This document shows positions 54,619 through 63,591 of a stretch of 64,000 bases of DNA, in pieces. The stretch is taken from positions 1-64,000 of the forward strand of contig JAWLAY010000009.1 in NCBI GenBank assembly GCA_041395245.1, in the 5' to 3' direction. Position 1 is the first letter of the stretch; each line of letters starts with the position of its first letter. Made by a program: the position numbers and the translations under genes. This stretch comes from Aquimonas sp041395245 (GTDB lineage Bacteria > Pseudomonadota > Gammaproteobacteria > Xanthomonadales > Xanthomonadaceae). The notes beneath the pieces were generated by a model that searched no databases, was not told the origin of the DNA, and saw only the letters and a program-made list of their open reading frames with translations.

Positions 54619-56283
54619 TCACCCCCGCCGTGGCCAGGCCGCCACACCCGCGAGCAGCGCGAGCGCAGCGAGCGGCCACACCGCCCAATGCGTACCCCAC
54701 CAGCGCGCACCTGCGGGTTCCAGCGCGAGCAGCAGCGCGGCGGCGATGATCAGGCCCACGGCAAACACCGCGAACACGGTCTGCCGATGACCGGTCTGAG
54801 TCGCTTCGGCCATGCGTCGCAAATCGTCGGAGTGCAGTCGCAAGGTCGCGCGCCCTTCCACGGCCTGACGCAGATAGTCCAACGCCAGCTGCGGCGCATC
54901 GGGTGCCGCCATCAGTAGGCCGGGTAGACGTTGCTTCAGGCGTTGGCGCAAAGCTTTCGGGCTGTGGCGCTGGCGCAGGATCTCGGCCAGCACGGGCTTG
55001 GCCGTGGCCCAGATATCCAGCTTGGGATCCAGCAGTCGGCCGGTGCCTTCGATGTTGAGCAAGGTCTTCTGCAGCAGGATCAATTGTGGCTGCAGGGTGA
55101 GCTGGTAGCGATGCGCCACCTTGAACAGCTTGAGCAGCACTTCGCCCAGCGCGATTTCCGACAGCGGACGGGTGAAGTAGGGTTCGCAAACCGCACGGAC
55201 CGCGCCTTCCAGGTCATCGATTCGCACACTGGCGGGCATCCAGCCCGCTTCAAGATGCAGCTCGGCGATACGCCGGTAGTTGCGCTCGAAGATCGCCGTG
55301 AAGTTCTCGGCCAGGTAGTACTGGTCGGCATCGGGCAGCGAACCCACGATGCCGAAATCCAGCGCGATATAGCGCGGTTGCGTCGGCCGCGTCGCGTCGA
55401 CCCAGATGTTGCCCGCATGCGCATCGGCGTGGAAAAAATTGTCTCGGAAGACCTGCGTGTAGAACAGCCGCACGCCCTTCGCGGCCAAGGCCTTGCGGTC
55501 CACACCGGCGGCATCCAGGGCCGTGATGTCGTCGCTGCGGATGCCCCGCACCCGCTCCAGCGTCAGCACCGACTCGGCGGTCAAGGTCCAGTGTACTTCA
55601 GGCACGTACAGATCATCGGAGTCGAGAAAATTGCGCCGCAACACCGAGGCATTGGCGCCTTCGCGCTGCAGATCGAGTTCGTCGCGCAGCGAGCGCTCGA
55701 TTTCGTCAACGACTTCGTCCGGACGAATGCGTTCGGGGTCGGGACCAAAACGCGTCGCCAATGCGGCCAGCACGCGCAGCAGACCGATATCGGCATCGAT
55801 CAGCGCGGCGATGCCCGGACGCAAGACCTTGGTGACCACCTCTCGCCCGTCGGGCAAGCGCGCCGCATGCACCTGGGCAATCGAGGCGGAGGCCAGTGGT
55901 TGCGGATCGAATTCGGCGAACATCACCGACACCGGCTGCCCCAGCGAGCGCTCGATCTGTGCGATAGCGATGGCGCTGTCGAAGGGCGCCACCTGATCCT
56001 GCAACAGCGCCAGCTCATCGGCGATGTCGGCGGGTAGCAGGTCGCGTCGCGTCGAGAGAATCTGCCCGAACTTCACGAAGATCGGACCCAAGGCCTGCAA
56101 GGCCAGACGCAATCGACGGCCCCGCGATGCCTGTGCCACCTCGCCACTGGCGCGCGGAATCACCCAGTTCAGCACGCGCAGCAGGCGCGCCAGACGGGTG
56201 CCTTCCAGCAGGCCATCCAGGCGAAAGCGCGCGGCAACCCGCAGGATGGTGAGCAGACGCAACGGACTGCGGATCAAGCGCAT
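54619..56283 (-). CDS. ubiB: UbiB-type ubiquinone biosynthesis kinase-like protein
   Basis: UbiB is an atypical kinase-like ATPase needed for ubiquinone synthesis and anchored in the inner membrane. The 554-residue protein has the KxGQ motif (IFVKFGQILSTRRDLLP), the Ala-rich loop (LASASIAQVHAARLPDGREV), FFHADAHAGNIWV and the metal Asp in YIALDFGIVGSLPDAD. Two C-terminal membrane helices follow (TVFAVFAVGLIIAAALLLAL; WAVWPLAALALLAGVAAW). The start MRLIRSPLRL has GGAAGGG upstream; the frame continues 57 codons further up without conservation. ubiE and ubiJ are not adjacent. Confidence 0.93.
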   Translation of the reverse strand: MRLIRSPLRLLTILRVAARFRLDGLLEGTRLARLLRVLNWVIPRASGEVAQASRGRRLRLALQALGPIFVKFGQILSTRRDLLPADIADELALLQDQVAPFDSAIAIAQIERSLGQPVSVMFAEFDPQPLASASIAQVHAARLPDGREVVTKVLRPGIAALIDADIGLLRVLAALATRFGPDPERIRPDEVVDEIERSLRDELDLQREGANASVLRRNFLDSDDLYVPEVHWTLTAESVLTLERVRGIRSDDITALDAAGVDRKALAAKGVRLFYTQVFRDNFFHADAHAGNIWVDATRPTQPRYIALDFGIVGSLPDADQYYLAENFTAIFERNYRRIAELHLEAGWMPASVRIDDLEGAVRAVCEPYFTRPLSEIALGEVLLKLFKVAHRYQLTLQPQLILLQKTLLNIEGTGRLLDPKLDIWATAKPVLAEILRQRHSPKALRQRLKQRLPGLLMAAPDAPQLALDYLRQAVEGRATLRLHSDDLRRMAEATQTGHRQTVFAVFAVGLIIAAALLLALEPAGARWWGTHWAVWPLAALALLAGVAAWPRRG

Positions 56284-56680
56284 GGTGAAATCCCTTCCAT
56301 CGTGGCGATCTGGCACGGCACACCGATCCTGGCGCGCCGCCGTCCACAGCCCGGCACTCTGCCATGCCCACTGCGGCGCGCCAAGCAATCCGCGGTCCGA
56401 GCACCTTTCCTCGATTCGATATCGGCATCCGCTGGCGAACGAGCCACTGACCATCGCACCGGTTGGCCTTATTCAGTGGTGGGCATCCGCAATTCGACGG
56501 AAACCAGTCATCAATCTGCAATGCCATCGTTTGCATCCGATGGCAAGGGAATTGCTTGATTGCCCGAACCGCAATGTTTCAACCAGGGAAGGCCGCACTA
56601 TCGCCGTGGATCGGCGCAATACCGTGCTGTGCACTGGGTCCCCGCTGAATCGGCGGGATGGGCTGTTCGGCTGCGACGCA
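56284..56680. other. Divergent spacer between ubiB and the GGDEF/EAL gene
   Basis: No supported gene. It must carry the ubiB promoter and the start region of the rightward gene. The rightward frame is open upstream, and an ATG at 56540 would add 47 residues of unusual composition, so part of this stretch could be coding. No clear promoter or riboswitch was recognised. Confidence 0.4.
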
Positions 56681-58756
56681 ATGCAACGAGGAACCACGTT
56701 GGAAAACTGTCCAGACTGGTACCGGCGATTGTTTGATGCCTTGCCTGTCAGTGTCGTGCTGGTGTCGCCTGCCGGTGCGATTCTCGACAGCAATCCGCAT
56801 GCGCAGGCGACCTACGGTTACGCGGCGGACGAGTTCAAACGCCTTTCGGTCGCGGATCTGGAAATCATCGAGTCCGCCAGCGAGATTCGCCAACACTGCG
56901 AACGCGTGCTACATCAGCGCAGTGAACGCTTCCCCACCCGGCACCGCACCCGCCACGGCGACATCCTTGAAGTCGATGTCATGGCGGAAGTGGTGGCCCA
57001 GGATGACGGCAGCGAGGTCTTCCAGTGCATCTTTCACGATGTCACCGAGCGCAACCAGCGGCAGCGCCAGATGGAGCTGGCTCATCTGGTTTATCAACAT
57101 GCCTCGCAGGCCATGCTGATCACCGATGCGCAGAACCAGATCATCGATGCCAACCCGGCATTCACCGAAATCACCGGCTACTCGCTGTTCGACATCCTCG
57201 GAAAGAACCCGCGGATATTCAAATCCGGTGCGCACGACGCCCAGTTTTACGAAGGCATGCAGCACGCCATCGCCACCAAACGGTTCTGGAGTGGCGATAT
57301 CTGGGACAAGAAGAAGTCCGGCGAGCTGCATCTGAAACGCATGACCATTCATGCCATTTGCGATGCCCACGGCGAAATCAGCAAGCACATCGCGATCTTT
57401 TCCGATGCCACCGAACAACATCAGACCCAGGGCGAGGTCTGGCGCCAGGCGCATTACGACGGACTGACCCGCCTGCCCAATCGAGTCCTGCTGCAGTCCA
57501 CGCTGGAGTCCGAAATCAAGCAGAACGGCAGCACACCTCGCACGCTGGCCTTGCTGATGGTCGATCTGGATCGGTTCAAGCAGATCAATGACACACTCGG
57601 ACATGATGTGGGCGACTGCGTACTGCAGTTGGCTGCCCATCGCATCGCCCAGTGCGTGGACGAGGTCGACATCGTGGCGCGCTATGGCGGTGACGAATTC
57701 ATCGTCTTGTTGCGCTCCAGCGCCAGTGATGCCGAACACGCCCGGATCAGCCGCAAGATCATTGAATCGCTGGAAAAGCCGATGATCGCCATGGATCATC
57801 CCGTGCATATCTCGGCCAGCATCGGCATTGCGGTCCATCCGCGTGACGGTGACGACTTCGCCACGCTGACCAAGCATTCCGATCAGGCGATGTATCTGAG
57901 CAAGCGGACCGGCGGTGCGCGATTCGAATTTTTCGCCCGCACCCTGCAACTGCAAGCCAATCGGCGTTTCGAGCTTGCGGCCGGACTTCGTCATGCCCTG
58001 CGGGACGGACAGATGGAGGTCCATCTACAACCGCTGGTCAACCTGCAGTCCGGAGCCATCGACCAGTTCGAGGCCTTGCTGCGCTGGCACCACCCGCAAC
58101 TCGCCACGCTCCGTCCCGACGACTTCATTGAAATCGCCGAAGAGCATGGGCGGATGCCCGAGCTGACCCGCTTTGTTGCCGAGTGTGCGGCCCGATTCAT
58201 GGCCGCCTGCCCGCAGCACGCGCACCCGATGCGGGTCGCCATCAACCTCTCGCCGGTCGAGCTGCGGCAATGGCATGTCGGCAACAACCACCTCGACCAG
58301 ATTCTCGAAAGCCATCCCTTCGCGACGCAACTGGGCATCGAGATCGCCGAAAGCGCGCTGATGCAGATCAGCGACAGCGTGCTGGGCAAGCTCAGTCGCT
58401 GGCGTGAGGGAGGGTTGCGGCTGGCGATCGACGAGTTTGGAACCGGCTACTCGTCGCTGGCCTATTTGCACCGCTTCAAGTTCGACTACCTCAAGATCGA
58501 CCGCAGCTTTGTGCGTGAAATCACGCATTCCCGCGATGCCCTGCACATCGCCGAAACCATCTGCGTGATGGGTAGAAGTCTGGGCACCCAGATCGTCGCC
58601 GTGGGCGTGGAAACACGCGAACAACTGCACGTCTTGCAGGATCTCGGCTGCGACTTCGCACAGGGCTTTCTGTTCTCCCGACCCGAGCCCGCAGCGACCT
58701 TTCTCGACAACATCTGGCCCGACTACGCGATGCAGTTGGTGCGTCACGACGCCTGA
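56681..58756 (+). CDS. PAS-PAS-GGDEF-EAL c-di-GMP signalling protein with degenerate EAL
   Basis: The 691-residue soluble protein has two PAS domains (residues about 5-125 and 130-250; AILDSNPHAQATYGYAADEF, IIDANPAFTEITGYSLFDIL). An intact GGDEF follows (RYGGDEF, motif at 336-340) and then an EAL domain. The EAL motif EALLR (464-468), INLSPVEL and IAES are kept. The metal-binding DDFG is DEFG (584-587) and AEGVE is AVGVE (Val641). The protein is therefore probably a diguanylate cyclase with a weakened or inactive phosphodiesterase part. No membrane helix. The start is uncertain. Confidence 0.88.
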   Translation: MQRGTTLENCPDWYRRLFDALPVSVVLVSPAGAILDSNPHAQATYGYAADEFKRLSVADLEIIESASEIRQHCERVLHQRSERFPTRHRTRHGDILEVDVMAEVVAQDDGSEVFQCIFHDVTERNQRQRQMELAHLVYQHASQAMLITDAQNQIIDANPAFTEITGYSLFDILGKNPRIFKSGAHDAQFYEGMQHAIATKRFWSGDIWDKKKSGELHLKRMTIHAICDAHGEISKHIAIFSDATEQHQTQGEVWRQAHYDGLTRLPNRVLLQSTLESEIKQNGSTPRTLALLMVDLDRFKQINDTLGHDVGDCVLQLAAHRIAQCVDEVDIVARYGGDEFIVLLRSSASDAEHARISRKIIESLEKPMIAMDHPVHISASIGIAVHPRDGDDFATLTKHSDQAMYLSKRTGGARFEFFARTLQLQANRRFELAAGLRHALRDGQMEVHLQPLVNLQSGAIDQFEALLRWHHPQLATLRPDDFIEIAEEHGRMPELTRFVAECAARFMAACPQHAHPMRVAINLSPVELRQWHVGNNHLDQILESHPFATQLGIEIAESALMQISDSVLGKLSRWREGGLRLAIDEFGTGYSSLAYLHRFKFDYLKIDRSFVREITHSRDALHIAETICVMGRSLGTQIVAVGVETREQLHVLQDLGCDFAQGFLFSRPEPAATFLDNIWPDYAMQLVRHDA

Positions 58757-58905
58757 CGCCACGTCCTCATTACCGTCTACCCGTGCCAGGTTTGCCGGAA
58801 ACCATCGAGGACGCCTTCACATCGGATACGTCAGGTTGTGCCTGATTGACAGCATCGCTCCGCAACGACACTGTGCCTCGCTGATTTTCCTTCCGCGTGG
58901 AGCCC

Positions 58906-61161
58906 ATGCAGACCCATCGCATCATCACCCTCGCACTGCTGATCGCCACATCCACGTTGCACGCACAGTCTGGTCAGTGGACAGCGCTCGGTCCCGGCCC
59001 GTCGCACAACGGCCAGGTCGAGAACATCACCAACCGTGAGGTCGTCGGTGCGGTAAACAGCGTTGCGGCGCATCCGACCGATCCGGACATTCTGTTCGTC
59101 GGCGCAGTCAATGGCGGCATCTGGCGCACCCTCAACGCCACGGCGACCGCGCCGAACTGGACTCGATTGACCGATTCGCTGGGATCGCTCTCGATCGGCA
59201 GCATCGAGTTTGATCCCACCGACCCGCAGCTTCAGACCCTGGTCGCCGGCAACGCACGCACTTCCAGTCTGGGACGCGACGGCGGTTCGCTGCTGGGCTT
59301 GTTGCGCAGCACCGACAATGGTGCGAGCTGGAGTGTGTTGAGCGCGTTGGCCAATCGCGAGATCCACGGCCTTGCGGCGCGCGGCGACATTCTGGTGGCC
59401 GCGACCGACAGCGGCGTGTACCGATCCACCAACACGGGCAATACCTTCAGCGCGCTTTCCGGCAACGTCAGCAGCGGCCTGCCAGTGGGCACCAGCATGG
59501 ACATCGCGGGGCATGCGGGCGTGCCCTCCGTGCTCTACGTCCCGGTCACCAGCGGCAGCGGGCGCGGCATCTTTCGTAGTGCGGACAGCGGTGAAACCTG
59601 GACACGCGTTTCCGACACCGCGCTCGAAGCATTGATGAATGCAGGCAGCGGAACGCGCCGCACCGAGTTGAGCGTGGGTGCAGCCGGTCAGGTCTTTGTC
59701 GCCGTCGTCGGCGACAACGGGCGATTGGCGGGGGTCTTGCGCTCCGCCGACGGCAACGCGCCCTGGGTCGACCTGGGCGTGCCGCAAACTGCCGAGCAGA
59801 ACGGCGTGCTGTTTGGCGCACACCCAGGCGGTCAGGGCAGCATCCATCTGTCCATCGCCGCCGACCCCATCAATCCCCAACTGGTTTACATCGGCGGCGA
59901 CCGCCAACCCTATTTCGGCGAAGGTGTATCGGGCAGCGGCAACTACTTCCCTAACTCCATCGGCGCGCGAGACTATTCCGGTCGGTTGTTTCGCGGTGAC
60001 GCCAGCCAGGCGGCCGGCTCGATCTGGACACCGCTGACGCACACCGGCACACCAAACAACTCTTCGCCGCACGCCGACTCGCGCGATATGAGCTTCGATG
60101 CCGCCGGCAATCTGGTCGAAACCGATGACGGCGGTGTCTACAAACGCACTCAACCGGCGAGCACGGCGGGGAGCTGGTTGTCACTGAATGGCGACCTGCA
60201 AAGCACCGAGTACCACGGCATTGCGTGGGATGCGGTGTCAAATCGCGTGATCGGCGGCGCGCAGGACACAGGCACCACCGAACTGCGCTCGCCCGGCTCA
60301 CCAATCTTCGACAGCGTGTCAACTGGCGACGGCGGCGATCCGGTGGTTGAAGATCGCGCCTCGACCGCCAGTTCGACCCGCTACTCGAGCTACCAGTATC
60401 TTGGCTCCCTCCGGCGTCGCAGCTTCAATAGCAGCAATGCTCAGACCTCGTTCGTCTACCCCAGCCTCAGCCTGTTGAATGGCAGCCCCGCGCTGCAGGC
60501 GCAGTTCTACACGCCACTGGCGGTCAACCATGCCAGCGCCACGCGCCTCGTCATCGGCGCCAACAATGGCGTCTATGAATCCATGGATGGCGGCGACACC
60601 GTCACACAAATCAGCTCGGCCAAGATCAACGCCTTCAATGGCGACCCGGTGGTGTATGGCGTCGATGGCAATGCGGGGCTTCTGCTGTTTGGCGCGTCCA
60701 GCAACCTGTTCAAGCGCGCTGACGATTCCGCCAGCGTGACCCAGATTGCCACCCTGCCCGCCAGTGTCGTTGACCTCAGTGTCGACACCTCGAACGCCAA
60801 TACGGTATTCGCCATCACTCAGACCAGCGTTCATCACTCCATCGACGGTGCGGCCAATTTCACCGCCGTGACCGGCAATCTGATCAGCACCTTCGCGCCC
60901 GGTCGTCTGCGCAGCATGGCGTTCGTGCCCGGCAGCGATCCCATGCTGATCGTCGCGGCCAATCGCGGCGTGTATTTCTCGCTTGCCAGCAACGGCTACA
61001 GCCAGTGGAGCGTCCTGGGCAGCGGCTTGCCGAATGTCATCGTTTACGAACTGGAATACGACCAGACCGACGAATTGCTGCTGGCCGGCACACTGGGGCG
61101 TGGTGCGTGGACACTCGACCTGTCCTTCGGACCGGACATCTTCAAGGATGGATTTGAATGA
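58906..61161 (+). CDS. Secreted BNR/sortilin-like beta-propeller protein with C-terminal GFE tail
   Basis: The 751-residue product has a signal peptide (MQTHRIITLALLIATSTLHA). It contains repeated Asp-box (BNR) units: FVGAVNGGIWRTLN, LLRSTDNGASWSVL, GVYRSTNTGNTFSAL, GIFRSADSGETWTRV and GVYESMDGGDTVTQI. These form a VPS10/sortilin-type propeller, known from glycoside hydrolases and binding proteins; no sialidase catalytic set was seen. The C-terminus is LDLSFGPDIFKDGFE, sharing the GFE tail with 18835-20241 and 62528-63319. The downstream gene overlaps its stop as ATGA. A GTG 3 codons upstream is an alternative start. Confidence 0.82.
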   Translation: MQTHRIITLALLIATSTLHAQSGQWTALGPGPSHNGQVENITNREVVGAVNSVAAHPTDPDILFVGAVNGGIWRTLNATATAPNWTRLTDSLGSLSIGSIEFDPTDPQLQTLVAGNARTSSLGRDGGSLLGLLRSTDNGASWSVLSALANREIHGLAARGDILVAATDSGVYRSTNTGNTFSALSGNVSSGLPVGTSMDIAGHAGVPSVLYVPVTSGSGRGIFRSADSGETWTRVSDTALEALMNAGSGTRRTELSVGAAGQVFVAVVGDNGRLAGVLRSADGNAPWVDLGVPQTAEQNGVLFGAHPGGQGSIHLSIAADPINPQLVYIGGDRQPYFGEGVSGSGNYFPNSIGARDYSGRLFRGDASQAAGSIWTPLTHTGTPNNSSPHADSRDMSFDAAGNLVETDDGGVYKRTQPASTAGSWLSLNGDLQSTEYHGIAWDAVSNRVIGGAQDTGTTELRSPGSPIFDSVSTGDGGDPVVEDRASTASSTRYSSYQYLGSLRRRSFNSSNAQTSFVYPSLSLLNGSPALQAQFYTPLAVNHASATRLVIGANNGVYESMDGGDTVTQISSAKINAFNGDPVVYGVDGNAGLLLFGASSNLFKRADDSASVTQIATLPASVVDLSVDTSNANTVFAITQTSVHHSIDGAANFTAVTGNLISTFAPGRLRSMAFVPGSDPMLIVAANRGVYFSLASNGYSQWSVLGSGLPNVIVYELEYDQTDELLLAGTLGRGAWTLDLSFGPDIFKDGFE

Positions 61162-62132
61162 ACCGCATGACTCCGAACCGCTTGCAAGCCTTTCTGCCTT
61201 GGTTGGGACTGTTGCTCGGCACGCTCTCGCCGACAGTCTTTCCGATGGACAGTCTGGGGCCGGGTGTGTGGGCCGATACAAATCAGCAACGCGTTTACCT
61301 CTCCAACGCCAGCGGCCAAGCCGAAGCCCGCCAACTGCTCGACGCGCGATTGTTGTGGCGTGGCAACCAACCTGCGCAATTGCTGTATCCGCTTGACGAC
61401 CAGTGGCTGGCGCTCGGGCAAAGCGGCGCGCCGGGAAGCGGCAAGCTGTTGCTGCTGAGCGCGCAGAACGGCGTGGTGCTGGACGAGCTTCTGTTCGAGC
61501 TGCCGCCGCAGGTCAGCGCAAGTGTATTGCCCGCAGCACTGCAACAATTCGATGCCGTGGTGCGCGAGGCCGGGCAGGGATTGCAATTGCATTGGCAGTT
61601 CATTGCCTACCCCTTGCGCGGTGCATTGCTGCAAGCGGATGGCAACGCCGTCGCCAGCGATGGACTGCAGGCACAAGGTGTCTTCGACATCCGCCTGCAG
61701 AACGGCCGACTGCAACTCACGCCCAGAGAGGATCTCAGCGCCGACCTCAGCCTGCCCGACCCGCTGGTGGCTGCGTCACAGCGGTTGCCAGAACTGGGAT
61801 TGGAAACCCGTCAATTCCGCTCCGCCGACGGCCTGCAGACGATGCAGTCGCAACCGGTTGAAAGCGCAGCGGGTCTGCGCTGGCGCTGGCAGTTCGCCAG
61901 CACCGGCGCTGCAAGCGGCCCCGAATCGCTGGAGCTGCCATTTGCCTACGCGCCGTTTCTGCTGCTGCAGTCGAATCTGCTCTACCGGGCACCACCCAAC
62001 GGCAGCTATCGCGCTGACGGCGAGTGGCAACAAGCGCCGGCGCGTTTGGTCATGCAGAAGCTGGACGACGGCACTGTGCTCTGGTCCACCGACGTATTGG
62101 ACCGGGTTTTCCGCGGCGCACTGCCGCCCTGA
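61158..62132 (+). CDS. Exported protein of unknown function coupled to the BNR protein
   Basis: I do not recognise this 324-residue product. The N-terminus (LQAFLPWLGLLLGTLSPTVF) is a probable signal peptide. The rest is rich in Gln, Leu and Ala with a regular strand pattern (GQSGAPGSGKLLLLSAQNGV; DIRLQNGRLQLTPREDLSAD). It has no GFE tail; it ends DRVFRGALPP. Its ATG overlaps the stop of the BNR gene, so the two are translated together and may act together. No enzymatic motif was recognised. Confidence 0.72.
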   Translation: MNRMTPNRLQAFLPWLGLLLGTLSPTVFPMDSLGPGVWADTNQQRVYLSNASGQAEARQLLDARLLWRGNQPAQLLYPLDDQWLALGQSGAPGSGKLLLLSAQNGVVLDELLFELPPQVSASVLPAALQQFDAVVREAGQGLQLHWQFIAYPLRGALLQADGNAVASDGLQAQGVFDIRLQNGRLQLTPREDLSADLSLPDPLVAASQRLPELGLETRQFRSADGLQTMQSQPVESAAGLRWRWQFASTGAASGPESLELPFAYAPFLLLQSNLLYRAPPNGSYRADGEWQQAPARLVMQKLDDGTVLWSTDVLDRVFRGALPP

Positions 62133-62363
62133 AATACCAAGGCGCCATGCACCGACAGCACCGAAAACATGACCCGTCTCGTCGGGACATCGGTCGCCGT
62201 AGCCGATGAGCACTCGACCGACATCGGAATCGCCTCGGCAATTCGTAACGTGCGGGTGCCCGTGTGCATGCACCGGTGCCCGCGACAGGCTTCAACGATC
62301 AACCACTCAGCGCGCTTGATCTTCGCGCAAGCCGTCCATGGCTCGCCCTGGCGCGGTGCCCGC
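62133..62363. other. Non-coding spacer before the second hairpin repeat
   Basis: No supported gene. The stretch lies between the exported protein at 61158-62132 and the hairpin repeat, and holds only short random frames. No clear terminator was found. Confidence 0.5.
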
Positions 62364-62530
62364 TAGGAGCCTACGCGGCAGAAACGGTCGAGGCGAAAAG
62401 TCGACTGCGCGAGGACAGATTTTCGACGGTTCGCCGGTCCATAGCACTGCTATGGGCCAAGAATCGGCGGAAATAATGTACCTCGCAGACGGCTTTGCAG
62501 ACCGGTCGGCTTCTGCCGCGCAGGCTCCTA
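62364..62530. repeat. Hairpin repeat element, copy 2 (167 bp)
   Basis: The left arm TAGGAGCCTACGCGGCAGAA (62364-62383) and the reverse complement of the right arm TAGGAGCCTGCGCGGCAGAA (62511-62530) match at 19 of 20 positions. Inside, GGTCCATAG (62436-62444) pairs with CTATGGGCC (62450-62458) around CACTG, and CGAAAA with TTTTCG. The block TCGAGGCGAAAAGTCGACTG (from 62388) resembles copy 1. The outermost TAG of the right arm is the stop codon of the leftward gene. No transposase is present. Confidence 0.75.
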
Positions 62531-63319
62531 GGGTTCGAAACCATCCCGGAACAGTCGTGACCCGAGACCGGTCAACACCCCTTCGAATTCACCCGCCAAT
62601 GTGTGCAGCACGGTTGCCGCACCGGTGGAGAGGTCGATATGCGAAAACGCGGTAGCGCCGTCGTCAGCGACGTAGATCCACGCAAACAGCTCGCCACTGC
62701 TGCGGTCGAAATCCATACCCTGCGCGTAGCTCGCGACCAGCCCGGTCGATCCGATCAATACCTCGCTACCCGTCGTGTCGATGCGGTAAATGGCGTTGCC
62801 GAGGATGCAGTGGGCAAACAGAAGACCCGCGTCGTCAATCGCGATATCAACAAACATCCTTCCGAGAAAAGTGTTGCGAAGCGTTCCTTCGCCGGTCGAA
62901 CGGTCGACCGTGTAGAGGCGCGTGCCGTCGCCATTCCAGGTGACGACATACAAGGGCTCGTCGCCACCCAAGGTCGCCAGCCCCATCACGTTGCCCTCAA
63001 CGCCGACCAACTCGTCGAGATATGTCCACACTGCGGTCTCAGGGTCGAGCCGACCCAGGGCAACACCGGCCCCCTCAGCACCCGCCGTCAGCAACTCGCC
63101 ACTCTGTGGGTCATGCGCCAACGCGTAGAGGTCGGGCTGACTGACTGGGCCGACAACCGCGGCGTTGTGCACATCTGGCAGCGTAAACCGCTCCAGCCGG
63201 TATTCTGGATACAGCTGCAATTGGTAGCCCACCGTCTGCGCAGCCAGCGCATCAGCACCAACGAGACCACCAAGAAGCATCAGCCCTGCCATATGTCGCC
63301 ATAGCGTGCACATTGTCAT
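62528..63319 (-). CDS. Secreted protein with C-terminal GFE tail
   Basis: The 263-residue product has a signal peptide (WRHMAGLMLLGGLVGADALA). The mature part contains repeated strand blocks (YALAHDPQSGELLTAG, GVALGRLDPETAVWTYLDEL, LYTVDRSTGEGTLRNTF, IYRIDTTGSEVLIGSTG, MDFDRSSGELFAWIYVADDG, FSHIDLSTGAATVL), consistent with a beta-propeller. The C-terminus is LFRDGFEP, matching the GFE tail of two other secreted proteins here. The stop codon TAG is the first three bases of the hairpin repeat copy 2. The start could also be the ATG two codons later. Confidence 0.75.
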   Translation of the reverse strand: MTMCTLWRHMAGLMLLGGLVGADALAAQTVGYQLQLYPEYRLERFTLPDVHNAAVVGPVSQPDLYALAHDPQSGELLTAGAEGAGVALGRLDPETAVWTYLDELVGVEGNVMGLATLGGDEPLYVVTWNGDGTRLYTVDRSTGEGTLRNTFLGRMFVDIAIDDAGLLFAHCILGNAIYRIDTTGSEVLIGSTGLVASYAQGMDFDRSSGELFAWIYVADDGATAFSHIDLSTGAATVLHTLAGEFEGVLTGLGSRLFRDGFEP

Positions 63320-63591
63320 CGCTCCAAACGGGGTTACACGCAGTGTCCACCCGTCGAGCAAACATGCCTTGACGAAGCGCAAAGATGGCGGCGGAGGTGC
63401 CCTCAAGACCTGTTCGTACCGGCCCCGTCTGCTCCAGCAACGAGACATTGATCAACGAATGGAAGCCGCGCTTCGATTTGCGTAGGTTCCCTCTCGACCG
63501 CCGACAAGGCAGGCTCGATGTCCATCAAGCGGCGACATGATCAGCACCGACACGTTCCCGTCCATTCACGCTTGCGACACGTTCACTCCGC

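Noticed and set aside
27889..62530. The two hairpin repeats as a CRISPR array or an insertion sequence
   Set aside because: There are only two copies, 34 kb apart, with no spacers, transposase or target-site duplication.
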